42,983 nt of DNA, taken from contig JAFTMR010000015.1 of NCBI GenBank assembly GCA_017452325.1, forward strand, positions 1-42,983. The letters run 5' to 3'. Shown here one piece after another: positions 1-8,128 of the stretch. Under the pieces are notes generated by a model. It was not told where the DNA came from. It saw only the letters and a list, made by a program, of their open reading frames with translations, and did not search any database. Position 1 is the stretch's first letter. Every line of letters starts with the position of its first letter. Source of the stretch: Phascolarctobacterium sp. (lineage in GTDB: Bacteria; Bacillota; Negativicutes; Acidaminococcales; Acidaminococcaceae). The position numbers were made by a program, and so were the translations under genes.

Positions 1-1022
1 AGAGCTGCGGATGCAGTGTTGGACATAAATTGGGTCAAGCCTGCAGACAGTACGAACAGAACTGCGGTTACAACCAACGGAGACGGGGAGCCGCCCATCA
101 GACCTACGGTCCATTCAGCGATGAGTTTACCAGCGCCAGTTTTGTCGATTGCGGTGGATACAGGCATCATACCTGCGAACAGGAAGATGGTTACCCAGTC
201 GATGGATGCATAAGCTTGTTTTTCAGTCAAGCAGCCGGTCAGTACGCATACCAATGCGCCGATTACTGCTGCCATTTCCAGGGATACGCCTTTAACGCCG
301 ATAGCCATTACGAAAATAACTACTGCCAGGATAACGCCGGAAATGATTTGTTTGGTGCTGTCTTGAGAAGTTGCTTCAATTTCTTGTTCAATTTCTTGGT
401 CAGCATCAAGTTCTGCTTTCGGAAGCAGGTATTTGCCGATGAACATCATGTAGAGCATACCAGCTACAGAGATAGGAATACCAATCCAAGCGAATTCGAA
501 GAAGCCGAAGGATTCCAGACCAGCAGCATTCATAGCGCCTACCGCGATGATGTTAGGCGGAGTACCTACCATGGTGATGATACCACCCCAACCGCAAGCC
601 AATGCCAAAGGCATCAATTGACGGGAAGCGGGGATTTTAGCAGCGGAGCAGATGCCCAGTGCTACAGGCAACAAGCATGCGCAAGTACCGGTGTTGGACA
701 AGCAGGAAGACAACAGAGTACCTACTGTCATCAAGCCGAACATCAAACCAGTTTCGGAAGTGCCGCACATTTTAACAACGGAGTTACCAATTTTTTGAGC
801 AAGACCGGTGTAGAACATGGAAGCACCTACAACGAACATACCACCAAATAATACTACGGTGGAGTTGGACAAGCCAGTGAATACTTGCTTAGCCGGAATG
901 AAGCCTAACAGACCGCACGCAATTGCGCCGCCCATTGCAGTAATTGCCAAAGGAATAAGTTCGGTTACGAATAAAATTGCAACTACTGCCAACAGAATTA
1001 AACATTTAATTGCCGGGGACAT
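1..1022 (-). CDS. SLC13/DASS family dicarboxylate-type permease, copy 1 (3' end cut by window edge)
   Basis: Reading the minus strand from an ATG at 1022 gives an uninterrupted frame of about 340 codons running off the left edge, so the C-terminus is missing. It closely parallels the complete paralogue at 1374-2648: a polytopic membrane protein with the first SLC13 signature SNTGT, a GTPPN motif, and a second SNT motif near the cut end. The family imports di- or tricarboxylates or sulfate with Na+; a succinate-type substrate is inference. The start is set by AAAGGAGG at 1030-1037. Codon use is shifted towards C-ending codons (TCC, AAC, ATC, TTC) compared with copy 2, which suggests strong expression. 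A 13-bp perfect inverted repeat lies directly upstream of the ribosome binding site. Confidence 0.9.
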   Translation of the reverse strand, partial: MSPAIKCLILLAVVAILFVTELIPLAITAMGGAIACGLLGFIPAKQVFTGLSNSTVVLFGGMFVVGASMFYTGLAQKIGNSVVKMCGTSETGLMFGLMTVGTLLSSCLSNTGTCACLLPVALGICSAAKIPASRQLMPLALACGWGGIITMVGTPPNIIAVGAMNAAGLESFGFFEFAWIGIPISVAGMLYMMFIGKYLLPKAELDADQEIEQEIEATSQDSTKQIISGVILAVVIFVMAIGVKGVSLEMAAVIGALVCVLTGCLTEKQAYASIDWVTIFLFAGMMPVSTAIDKTGAGKLIAEWTVGLMGGSPSPLVVTAVLFVLSAGLTQFMSNTASAA

Positions 1023-1037
1023 ATTTGTTCCTCCTTT

Positions 1038-1072
1038 ATAAAATTTCATAAACAGCCTGTATGAAATTTTAT
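1038..1072 (-). promoter_or_regulatory. Perfect 13-bp inverted repeat in the 5' leader of SLC13 copy 1
   Basis: ATAAAATTTCATA at 1038-1050 and its exact reverse complement at 1060-1072 are separated by a 9-base loop. The repeat abuts the AAAGGAGG ribosome binding site at 1030-1037. In the minus-strand transcript it would form an AU-rich stem just before the Shine-Dalgarno sequence. It could stabilise the mRNA, gate translation, or act as a DNA operator. Confidence 0.6.
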
Positions 1073-1098
1073 TTCACACAACCATTTACGTTACTGAA

Positions 1099-1143
1099 AT
1101 TCTATCATGGCAAATATGTGGCTTACGTTGCTTTCGCTACAAC
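1099..1143 (-). promoter_or_regulatory. Putative promoter and activator site for SLC13 copy 1
   Basis: On the minus strand a TAGAAT -10 hexamer lies at 1099-1104 with no good -35 box. An imperfect inverted repeat of the form GTTG(TA)GC-N4-GCAAC at 1127-1143 is centred about 43 bases upstream of the inferred start. That is where a class II Crp/Fnr activator would bind. Similar GTTGC-N4-GCAAC repeats occur upstream of the Crp/Fnr gene. Confidence 0.35.
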
Positions 1144-1282
1144 TATCCCTACTGTTCTGCTTCCAATACTTTATTTTTCTCAATCCTTTAATTATCTTTC
1201 TGTAAATTAACATCTTTAAGTATCTAAAATTTTAAAAACAGTAATACTATATTTTAAAAAATTAATACTATGTTAATAAAGT

Positions 1283-1327
1283 AAAGGCTGTTGCAAATCG
1301 GCGACCTTACGATTCACAACAGCCTTT
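1283..1327 (-). terminator. Rho-independent terminator after SLC13 copy 2
   Basis: AAAGGCTGTTG at 1317-1327 (minus sense) pairs with CAACAGCCTTT at 1283-1293, followed by ACTTTATT on the minus strand. It lies 46 bases past the copy 2 stop. Copy 1 therefore probably has its own promoter in the remaining non-coding stretch 1023-1282, which is AT-rich and otherwise unremarkable. Confidence 0.75.
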
Positions 1328-1373
1328 ATAAATTATCTGAAGGAGAATTTATTATAGCTAACATTTAAAAGCC

Positions 1374-2648
1374 TCATTGACCCGGGAAGAACGGCCAAAC
1401 CATCGGAATAACAATGATTGACACGATAAAGGAAACTATTACCAAGGGGATACCACATTTTACATAATCCATAAATTTATAGCTGCCAGGACCAAGAACT
1501 AAGGTATTAGGAGGAGTGCCTACCGGAGTTGCAAAGGCACAAGAAGCAGCAACTGCAATTGCCATTACTACTGCTTTGGGGTCGGCACCGAGTTGTTTAG
1601 CGATCGCCAACCCTATGGGACAAAGAAGCGCTGCAGCAGCAGTATTAGACATGAACTGGGTTAAAGTGCAAGAAAGCATGAAGAGTACTGCAGTTACAAC
1701 CATCGGAGAAGGAGTACCGCCCATCAAACCAACCGTCCAATTAGCAATCAGAGCTCCGGCACCAGTTTTATCCATAGATGTAGCAATAGGCATCATACCT
1801 GCAAACAAGAAGATAGTTACCCAGTCGATAGAACCATAAGCTTGCTTTTCAGTCAAGCAACCACTAAGTACGCACACGATAGCGCCAATTACAGCTGCCA
1901 TTTCCAAAGAGATGCCCGGAATGCCAACTGCCATAGTAATTACTACTAATAATAAGATAACACCAGAAATCATTTGTTTAGAAGTAGATGTAGATCTAGC
2001 TTCAATTTCCTGCTCAATTTCTTGGTCAGCATCAAGTTCTGCTTTCGGCAATAGATATTTACCAATAAACATCATATAAAGCATACCAGCAATAGAAAGA
2101 GGAATACCAATCCAAGCAAATTCAAAGAATCCAAAGGTAGGTAATCCGGCAGCCTTCAAAGCACCAGTAGCAATGATATTGGGAGGAGTCCCCACCATAG
2201 TGATAACACCACCCCACCCGCAAGCAAACGCCAAAGGCATCAGCTGACGAGAAGCAGGAATCTTAGCTGCTGCACAAATACCTAATGCTACAGGTAACAA
2301 GCATGCACAAGTACCAGTATTAGACAAACAAGATGAAAGTAGAGTAGCAACCAACATCAATCCAAACATCAGACTAAGTTCACCTGTGCCACAAAATCTT
2401 ACTACGGCAGTGCCCACCTTTTGTGCCAGTCCCGTGTAAAACATAGAGGCACCAACTACAAACATACCAGCAAACAAAACAACTGTGGAATCACTGAGAC
2501 CGGAAAATACTGCTTTCGCGGGAATAAAGCCTAGTAACCCACAAGCAACTGCTCCACCCATAGCAGTTATAGCTAAAGGTATAAGTTCAGTAACAAAAAG
2601 AAGTGCAACAATTGCTAAAAGAATGAGACATTTTACAGCTTGGGACAT
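1374..2648 (-). CDS. SLC13/DASS family dicarboxylate-type permease, copy 2
   Basis: 424 residues, complete, highly hydrophobic, in the normal range for bacterial DASS transporters of the DcuX/CitT/SdcS type. Both SLC13 signatures are present: SNTGT near residue 109 with a following GTPPN motif, and SNTAA near residue 335 with a second GTPPNT motif near 380. These form the paired re-entrant hairpins that bind Na+ and the carboxylate. A charged insert rich in Asp and Glu near residues 203-218 is a cytoplasmic loop shared with copy 1. The start is supported by GGGAGG seven bases upstream. This is an adjacent duplication of copy 1, with the same loop structure but more A/T-ending codons. Substrate is not determinable from sequence; succinate or another C4 dicarboxylate is plausible. 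Confidence 0.92.
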   Translation of the reverse strand: MSQAVKCLILLAIVALLFVTELIPLAITAMGGAVACGLLGFIPAKAVFSGLSDSTVVLFAGMFVVGASMFYTGLAQKVGTAVVRFCGTGELSLMFGLMLVATLLSSCLSNTGTCACLLPVALGICAAAKIPASRQLMPLAFACGWGGVITMVGTPPNIIATGALKAAGLPTFGFFEFAWIGIPLSIAGMLYMMFIGKYLLPKAELDADQEIEQEIEARSTSTSKQMISGVILLLVVITMAVGIPGISLEMAAVIGAIVCVLSGCLTEKQAYGSIDWVTIFLFAGMMPIATSMDKTGAGALIANWTVGLMGGTPSPMVVTAVLFMLSCTLTQFMSNTAAAALLCPIGLAIAKQLGADPKAVVMAIAVAASCAFATPVGTPPNTLVLGPGSYKFMDYVKCGIPLVIVSFIVSIIVIPMVWPFFPGQ

Positions 2649-2885
2649 AACGATACCTCCCTTATTAAATATAGAGCAGTATTTTAAACTTCACAAATTC
2701 TTCATTTTTGAGGTTTATCTCCTGCTGAGTTTATTCTAGCAAAAGTATTATTATACATTCGTTGCTAAAATCACATATTATTTAATGTTCACTCACTATT
2801 CAACAGCTAGCTACAGTCCTGACATTCTTCACTTTTACGTCACTTATTAAGTCATCATATCGACATAATTTTATGCATAAAAAAA

Positions 2886-2903
2886 GACCACACAATCGTG
2901 GTC
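2886..2903 (-). terminator. Rho-independent terminator after the Crp/Fnr gene
   Basis: GACCAC-N6-GTGGTC with a T-run following on the minus strand (about 2878-2885) and an A-run on the other side. It sits 14 bases past the stop of the Crp/Fnr-type gene. Flanking A and T runs could let it work in both directions. Confidence 0.8.
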
Positions 2904-2917
2904 CTTTTTGTAATAAT

Positions 2918-3583
2918 TCAATCTAAAATTTCAAAGGTATTTTTCTCAAAAGCAATCATACCTTCATCACGCATTCTAGCAAGTTCCCTGGTAAGTGCAC
3001 TACGATCAGCATCAAGATAATTGGCTAGATCAGTACGACTAAAAGGAATAATAAATCTTTTGGCACCTGCGTTAGCAGCTTCCTGCTCCAAATAAGCATA
3101 AATCTTTCCTCGCAAGGTTTTCTTGCACAGAATTTCTGTCTTCTCAATAAGCTTAGAGTTATTGTCAGCCAAAATAGAAACTATATTACACATCAACTTA
3201 GTATGTGCTTTAGAATTACTAGGAGTCTCTAAAATTCTACCGAAAGGAAGCATCAACACTTCACTATCACTAGCAGCAAAGTAACTCACAATACTACGAT
3301 CATGACGACGCCCCAAATAACTCTCCGCAAAAACAGAACCTGAACCCAGATTAGCGATAATGGACTTATCACCCCAAATGTCTTCTTTTATCATCTGCAC
3401 AGTACCATTGATAACAATGCACAAATTATCTACGCAATCACCTGCTAGCAGAATATAGTCAGACTTACGGAAACGCTTTACAAGCACATTAACTCTGCTT
3501 AAAACTTCACCTATCTCTTCAGTGTCAAGTCCCTCGAACAACGGCATACCAGTTAAGTTTTGCACAGAAATCCTTACATCCAT
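2918..3583 (-). CDS. Crp/Fnr-family transcriptional regulator
   Basis: About 221 residues from the ATG at 3583. The frame extends to a GTG at 3592, but AGGTG six bases before the ATG favours the shorter start. The N-terminal half is a cyclic-nucleotide-binding-type beta-roll: the LxGMPLFEGL opening, a DYILLAGD turn, and a GSVFAES segment where cAMP-binding proteins carry GE. The C-terminus is a winged helix: FSRTDLANYLDADRSALTRE near residues 184-203 is the helix-turn-helix, with recognition helix RSALTREL. The N-terminal cysteine cluster of oxygen-sensing Fnr is absent, so the signal is unknown. It sits next to the SLC13 pair and is a plausible regulator of them. Two GTTGC-N4-GCAAC repeats upstream suggest autoregulation. 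Confidence 0.88.
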   Translation of the reverse strand: MDVRISVQNLTGMPLFEGLDTEEIGEVLSRVNVLVKRFRKSDYILLAGDCVDNLCIVINGTVQMIKEDIWGDKSIIANLGSGSVFAESYLGRRHDRSIVSYFAASDSEVLMLPFGRILETPSNSKAHTKLMCNIVSILADNNSKLIEKTEILCKKTLRGKIYAYLEQEAANAGAKRFIIPFSRTDLANYLDADRSALTRELARMRDEGMIAFEKNTFEILD

Positions 3584-3696
3584 ATAATTCACCTACAATA
3601 AAAATTTTCATAGCCTTGCTATCTCTTGTACTTATTATTGCCCATAAAAATTTTCTTGTAAATATTTTGTAATTAAAGTAACCGTTAAGTAACTTT

Positions 3697-3710
3697 GTTG
3701 CGTAAGCAAC
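3697..3710. promoter_or_regulatory. Palindrome GTTGC-N4-GCAAC, site 1 (candidate Crp/Fnr-family box)
   Basis: GTTGCGTAAGCAAC is a perfect 5-4-5 inverted repeat, the spacing of Fnr boxes, flanked by a symmetric T and A. It lies about 115 bases upstream of the Crp/Fnr start codon. Confidence 0.4.
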
Positions 3711-3840
3711 ATTTTATTCACTGCTTACAAAACTTTTTTAATTCTCTTCAATGAATTTTCTGCGTACTCTTCACTAAATCGCTAAATTAATTATTTATGA
3801 AGCTTTTGTAAATAAAATAAGCAGTTATTTTAAACTCGCC

Positions 3841-3854
3841 GTTGCTTTTGCAAC
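3841..3854. promoter_or_regulatory. Palindrome GTTGC-N4-GCAAC, site 2 (candidate Crp/Fnr-family box)
   Basis: GTTGCTTTTGCAAC repeats the half-site and spacing of site 1 in the same gene-free stretch. The stretch 3584-4066 has no credible coding sequence and is AT-rich apart from these repeats and the two hairpins listed next. Confidence 0.4.
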
Positions 3855-3946
3855 ACCTAAGTATTTTTATACAAGTTACAATTACGTTTAATAGCAAACG
3901 AGACATTTGCTTGGGGCATTAGTTAACCTCTAATGCAAAACTTTAG

Positions 3947-3982
3947 CCGGATATATGAAGTTCAGCATATATCCGGTATTTT
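3947..3982 (+). terminator. Plus-strand terminator-like hairpin 1
   Basis: CCGGATATAT-N10-ATATATCCGG followed directly by TATTTTTTTAT on the plus strand. On the minus strand there is no comparable T-run after the stem, so the orientation is plus. There is no plus-strand gene upstream, so the transcript it would end is unannotated. A second stem, GCATTAG-N7-CTAATGC at 3917-3937, precedes it. Confidence 0.55.
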
Positions 3983-4017
3983 TTTATAAAAACAAATTAA
4001 ATTCGCCCCTATTTCTC

Positions 4018-4068
4018 CCCTCCTACTTATTGTTCAAGCGATTGACTTTAGTAGGAGGATTTTTCTTT
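4018..4068 (+). terminator. Plus-strand terminator-like hairpin 2, abutting the end of pgeF
   Basis: CCTCCTAC at the left and GTAGGAGG at the right are separated by about 24 bases and followed by ATTTTTCTTT on the plus strand. It could stop plus-strand transcripts before they run antisense into pgeF. As a pgeF terminator on minus it would lack a T-run directly after the stem. Confidence 0.5.
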
Positions 4069-4876
4069 ATCTGGTAGCGGCACACAAGCACACACCCATA
4101 CGCCCTGTTTTTCCTTGTTCCGCACGATAAGAACAGAATAGCCTGTAATTATCATTAGTACAAACCCCTGAAACCACTATGTTTTCAGCAGATACTCCGG
4201 CCTCTTTAAGCTGTTTGGAGTTCATTCCCCACAGGTCAAGCTGGTACTTACCATCACCCTTATCTAAGAAGAACTCTTCATAGCCTTTTGCCTGTTCTCG
4301 CACAACATCATCTACCTCGTAGCAACAGCTACCAATAGATGGTCCTATAGCTGCCAAAAGATGTTGTGGATTAGTACCAAAGGCTTCCACCATGGCAGCA
4401 ACAGTTTTAAAAGTAATGTGCGCCACCGTACCACGCCATCCAGCATGTACCAGTCCTATAGCTCCAGTCTCAGTATCTGCCAATAACACAGGTACACAGT
4501 CAGCGTAAAAGAGTAATAAGGGAACATTAGGAATATTGGTAATCAGTGCATCGGTCTCCGAAACAGTAGTAGCAAAATCAAAGGCACCACTACCAATTAA
4601 ATCTTCAGTAACCTGCACTACCTTGCTACCATGTATCTGTTGACAGGTAGTAAAGCAACTTGCCTCCACCCCTACAGCCTCTGCGAAGGCTTTGCGATTA
4701 TGCAATACCATTTCCATATCATCGCCAACATGGAGAGCCAAATTCAGAGTGCCAGGAACAATTGCACTATCACCATGCAAGCGACAACTACAGGCGTGTA
4801 TAAAGCCTGCCCTTTCTAGCGCAGGGAATATGCCGTACCATATATTATTTTTGTTTCTTATAACAAAGTCTTTCAT
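4067..4876 (-). CDS. pgeF: PgeF/YfiH-type purine nucleoside phosphorylase / peptidoglycan-editing factor (laccase-domain, DUF152)
   Basis: 269 residues from the ATG at 4876, chosen because AAGG lies eight bases upstream. The longer frame to 4933 would overlap the preceding gene. The family's metal and catalytic residues are all present: H49 in NLALHVGD, H82 in QQIHGS, C127 in FYADCVPVL and H144 in VHAGWRGT. Members are cytosolic zinc enzymes acting on purine nucleosides, and in E. coli on misincorporated cell-wall precursors. It is the last gene of the floA-to-pgeF run. Its start lies within the 3' end of the radical SAM frame only if the longer start is used. Exact substrate is not decided by sequence. 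Confidence 0.88.
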   Translation of the reverse strand: MKDFVIRNKNNIWYGIFPALERAGFIHACSCRLHGDSAIVPGTLNLALHVGDDMEMVLHNRKAFAEAVGVEASCFTTCQQIHGSKVVQVTEDLIGSGAFDFATTVSETDALITNIPNVPLLLFYADCVPVLLADTETGAIGLVHAGWRGTVAHITFKTVAAMVEAFGTNPQHLLAAIGPSIGSCCYEVDDVVREQAKGYEEFFLDKGDGKYQLDLWGMNSKQLKEAGVSAENIVVSGVCTNDNYRLFCSYRAEQGKTGRMGVCLCAATR

Positions 4877-4905
4877 ACCTATAACCTTCAAAATACAGCT
4901 AGTAC

Positions 4906-6618
4906 TTATTTGCAAACCCCACAACGCTTGCAATTATCAAAACACATGGGAGTAAACTTACCGCTCGTACTTTTTTCCAGCTCAGACGCAAGATACTGCT
5001 CTGTAAAGCCCATATCAAGATGGTTCCAAGGCAAAGCCTGTCCTACTTCCAATTCACGGCAAGCATAGTCCTCAATATTCACACCACGTTGCTTCAAAAC
5101 AAACTTCAACGGGTCACCACTAACATGCGCTTCCAAAAGTGCTTCGCCAATTTGTCTATCACCACGGGCAAGCACTGCTTGCACAACGCTTTCCTTTAAA
5201 GATTCCGTAATAAGTTTAATGCGTTTTTCTTTCTTCAAACCGTCATTAAGCATTTTAAAACGACGTTTTAAAGTAGAAGGATTACACAAGGGAGACCATT
5301 GGTAAGGAGTAAAAGGTTTGGGCACAAATCCGTTGACGGAAATTACTAACTCACCTTTATTGCCAGCTCCATCCATTTTGGTACGAATGCGCTTAATCAT
5401 CGCTAACATTTCTTCAATGTCAACGCCTTCTTCGCCAGGCAACCCTATCATATAATAAAGCTTAATATTTTTCATACCAGCAGCAGCCGCTAGCTCCATG
5501 GCATTATAAACATGTTCTTCCGTAATACCCTTGTTAATACTGTCACGCATACGCTTGCTGCCAGCTTCGGGAGCAACAGTCATAGTGCGCTGCCCACTTG
5601 CTGCAAGAGCCTGAGTCATCTGCTCATCCAAAGTATCTGCCCGCAAAGATGCTACAGAAAAGCTAACACCTTGGCTCACCAGCTCCGCAGTGAGCTCTTT
5701 AATTTGCGGATGATCGGACACAGCAGCACCCATCAAGCCAACCTTCTTGGTACGTTCCGGGCGCTTGGCAATATCCGCCAAAATATTTTCCAAGGCGCGA
5801 GGACGAGGCTTTCTAAAGCAATATCCTGCCATACAAAAACGACAATGACGACCACAACCACGCGCCACTTCTACAATGTACATATCTTCAAACTCCGTAC
5901 CACTGGTTACGATGGCAGAAGTATGAGGATATGCATCAATATTTTTTACCCACTGACGAGTAATCTGAGCAGGTACACGCTCATCATGCACCATACCAAC
6001 AAACTCATTTTCTTCATTATATTGGGGAGTATAATACTTAGGCACATACACCCCGGGAATATTTGCCAAATTCAGCAACTTTTCTTCCTTAGTAGTATCG
6101 GTGTAAATGGTATCCAAAATTTTTTGTACGGTTTCCTCGCCCTCGCCAATTACAAAAGCATCTGCTACCATTGCCAAAGGCTCCGGATTAAAGGTTGCAC
6201 AAGGACCACCAATAATTACTAACGGTTCTTTCTCGTTACGCAACTCAGCACGCAATTTGATATTGCCCAACTCCATTACTGTCAGTAAATTATCATAATC
6301 CATTTCAAAAGAAAGCATAACAAAAATAACACTAAAGTCGGAAAGCTGACGCTGTGTTTCCACACTTAGCAAAGCAGTTCTAGTTTTTTGATGCTCCTTT
6401 AGCAAACTACTTTCAGGCAGGAAGAAGCGCTCGCAGGCACTATCGCCGCGAGCGTTAATCATTTGATAAAGAATGTGCATACCCAAATTAGACATACCCA
6501 AATGATAAACATTGGGATATACAAAGGCAACGGGATGACGCAACCCCGGTTGATAAACCTGGACGCCCCATTCATCAGCAATTTTTTGTTTTAAATCATC
6601 TTTAATTTTCCAGGACAA
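4906..6618 (-). CDS. Radical SAM protein, TIGR03960-type (B12-binding-like N-terminal region)
   Basis: 570 residues. The iron-sulfur motif CxxxCxxC is C255, C259 and C262 within VARGCGRHCRFC. The N-terminal 160 residues have the HLGMSNLGMHILY and IIGGPC segments of B12-binding-like domains that precede many radical SAM cores. The C-terminus ends in a second cysteine cluster, CFDNCKRCGVC, which could hold another iron-sulfur cluster. This architecture matches the widespread but uncharacterised TIGR03960 family. In many genomes that family lies beside rng/rne and ribosomal genes, often with a TIGR03936 protein, which is absent here. The start codon is TTG at 6618, supported by AGAGGGAAAG just upstream, and no ATG start fits better. 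Confidence 0.85.
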   Translation of the reverse strand: MSWKIKDDLKQKIADEWGVQVYQPGLRHPVAFVYPNVYHLGMSNLGMHILYQMINARGDSACERFFLPESSLLKEHQKTRTALLSVETQRQLSDFSVIFVMLSFEMDYDNLLTVMELGNIKLRAELRNEKEPLVIIGGPCATFNPEPLAMVADAFVIGEGEETVQKILDTIYTDTTKEEKLLNLANIPGVYVPKYYTPQYNEENEFVGMVHDERVPAQITRQWVKNIDAYPHTSAIVTSGTEFEDMYIVEVARGCGRHCRFCMAGYCFRKPRPRALENILADIAKRPERTKKVGLMGAAVSDHPQIKELTAELVSQGVSFSVASLRADTLDEQMTQALAASGQRTMTVAPEAGSKRMRDSINKGITEEHVYNAMELAAAAGMKNIKLYYMIGLPGEEGVDIEEMLAMIKRIRTKMDGAGNKGELVISVNGFVPKPFTPYQWSPLCNPSTLKRRFKMLNDGLKKEKRIKLITESLKESVVQAVLARGDRQIGEALLEAHVSGDPLKFVLKQRGVNIEDYACRELEVGQALPWNHLDMGFTEQYLASELEKSTSGKFTPMCFDNCKRCGVCK

Positions 6619-6628
6619 GGCTTTCCCT

Positions 6629-8101
6629 CTAATCTTTTCCTAATTTTTTCTCAAACAAATCTATAACTGTCTTTAAAATCTTCAGACGTGCGTAGTATTT
6701 ATTATTACCTTCAACAATCGTCCAAGGAGCGTGTTCCGTATTAGTACGTACTAACATTTCATTTACTGCACCTTCGTAAGCATCCCATTTTTCTCGGTTC
6801 CGCCAATCCTCATCAGTAATCTTCCACGTTTTGTACGGATTTTCCTCACGCTCTTTAAAACGCCTATACTGCTCATCCTTGTCTATTTGTAGCCAGAACT
6901 TGGCAATAGCAATGCCATGCTCTGCCCATTGAGCTTCCATATCGTTAATTTCCTCATAGGCACGTCGCCATTCCCTTGCCGTAGCAAAGCCTTCCAGGCG
7001 CTCCACCATTACGCGCCCATACCAAGTTCTATCGAAAATAGCAACCGTACCCGGTCTAGGCAAACGAGTCCAAAAGCGCCATAAATAATGAAACTGCCTT
7101 TCTACCACATTGGGAGCAGCAATTGGATTTACATTAAACCCCAGAGGATCCAGCGCTGCCGTCAGGCGACGGATAGCACCGCCCTTTCCAGCAGCATCCC
7201 ACCCCTCAAAACCAATGACAACCGGAATCTTGGCACGGAACATTTCAATTTGCAAGGTTGTTAGACGCTCCTGATACTTATCCAGCTTTTCCTTATACTC
7301 TTCCTTAGTAATATCCTTATCTAAAGCAAGCGTACTTAGAACATCATAGCTATTATTAGGATACACAGGTAATGCTTCTTCCACATTCTTGGTTTTTAAT
7401 GCAGCTTCAATACCTTCTACGATGGCAGTAAAGATATCTATTTGCGCCTGACGACTATCGTTAGCACTAATTAAATGCCATGGTGCATTCACAGTATCAG
7501 TAGCAGCAAGCATCTTTTCATAACGTTCAAGAAACTCCTCATACCGACCTGTTTCGTCATAAGCAGGTGAAACTTCTCGCCATGCCTTACCCAAAGTTTT
7601 ATAGTTCTTTGCTAAATTTTCCTTCTGCTTTTTTTCAGAGACGTGCAAGAAGAATTTTAACAAGATGTAATTATCATCAGTTAATTCTTTCTCAAAGGTG
7701 TTGATATGCTCAAAGGTAGTAGCATTCCATTTATGGGTTGCGTCCCTCAAAGACACTTCACACTCATTCTTCTGATAGTACCAGCTACGATGATAAACAG
7801 AAATATTCCCCTTAGCAGGCAAATGCTTCCAAAAATAATGGAAGAAAGGCATCTGACGTTCTTCCTCGGTTAAATGCACCACAGAATAAACATTAAAGCC
7901 ACGCGCATCCATCTGCTGCATCATCTTATTGATGATTAAGCTACGGCGCGCTCCTCGCCAGCCTTCAAATACTAAAATCACCGGACGTTTTGCTTCGCGC
8001 GCCTTGCGTTGCACTAAGCCTAGGTGCACACCTAGATTTTCCATAATTCTATTGTATTCTTCCTTGGGTAATTTACCACTCAGCTTTAGGTTCTCTAACA
8101 T
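6629..8101 (-). CDS. Two-domain PPK2: polyphosphate:AMP phosphotransferase
   Basis: 490 residues with two tandem PPK2 domains, the layout of class II PPK2 (polyphosphate:AMP phosphotransferases, usually 475-500 residues). The C-terminal domain keeps the full Walker A GWDAAGKGG near residue 300 and the catalytic DRTWYGR lid motif near 350. The N-terminal domain is degenerate: GWRGARRSL replaces the P-loop, and HRSWYYQ replaces the lid, as is usual in this class. The predicted reaction makes ADP from AMP using polyphosphate. AAGGTGTAAAG precedes the ATG. It follows the small membrane protein at 8129-8566 by 27 bases and is probably in the floA transcript. Confidence 0.9.
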   Translation of the reverse strand: MLENLKLSGKLPKEEYNRIMENLGVHLGLVQRKAREAKRPVILVFEGWRGARRSLIINKMMQQMDARGFNVYSVVHLTEEERQMPFFHYFWKHLPAKGNISVYHRSWYYQKNECEVSLRDATHKWNATTFEHINTFEKELTDDNYILLKFFLHVSEKKQKENLAKNYKTLGKAWREVSPAYDETGRYEEFLERYEKMLAATDTVNAPWHLISANDSRQAQIDIFTAIVEGIEAALKTKNVEEALPVYPNNSYDVLSTLALDKDITKEEYKEKLDKYQERLTTLQIEMFRAKIPVVIGFEGWDAAGKGGAIRRLTAALDPLGFNVNPIAAPNVVERQFHYLWRFWTRLPRPGTVAIFDRTWYGRVMVERLEGFATAREWRRAYEEINDMEAQWAEHGIAIAKFWLQIDKDEQYRRFKEREENPYKTWKITDEDWRNREKWDAYEGAVNEMLVRTNTEHAPWTIVEGNNKYYARLKILKTVIDLFEKKLGKD

Positions 8102-8128
8102 CTTTACACCTTACTTTACTAGTACCAT

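Noticed and set aside
30-851. 273-codon plus-strand frame opposite the left SLC13 gene
   Set aside because: Low-complexity, no ribosome binding site, and the minus frame has clear SLC13 motifs throughout.
6629-8101. Degenerate N-terminal P-loop of the polyphosphate kinase as damage
   Set aside because: Loss of the P-loop in the first domain is normal in two-domain PPK2 enzymes.
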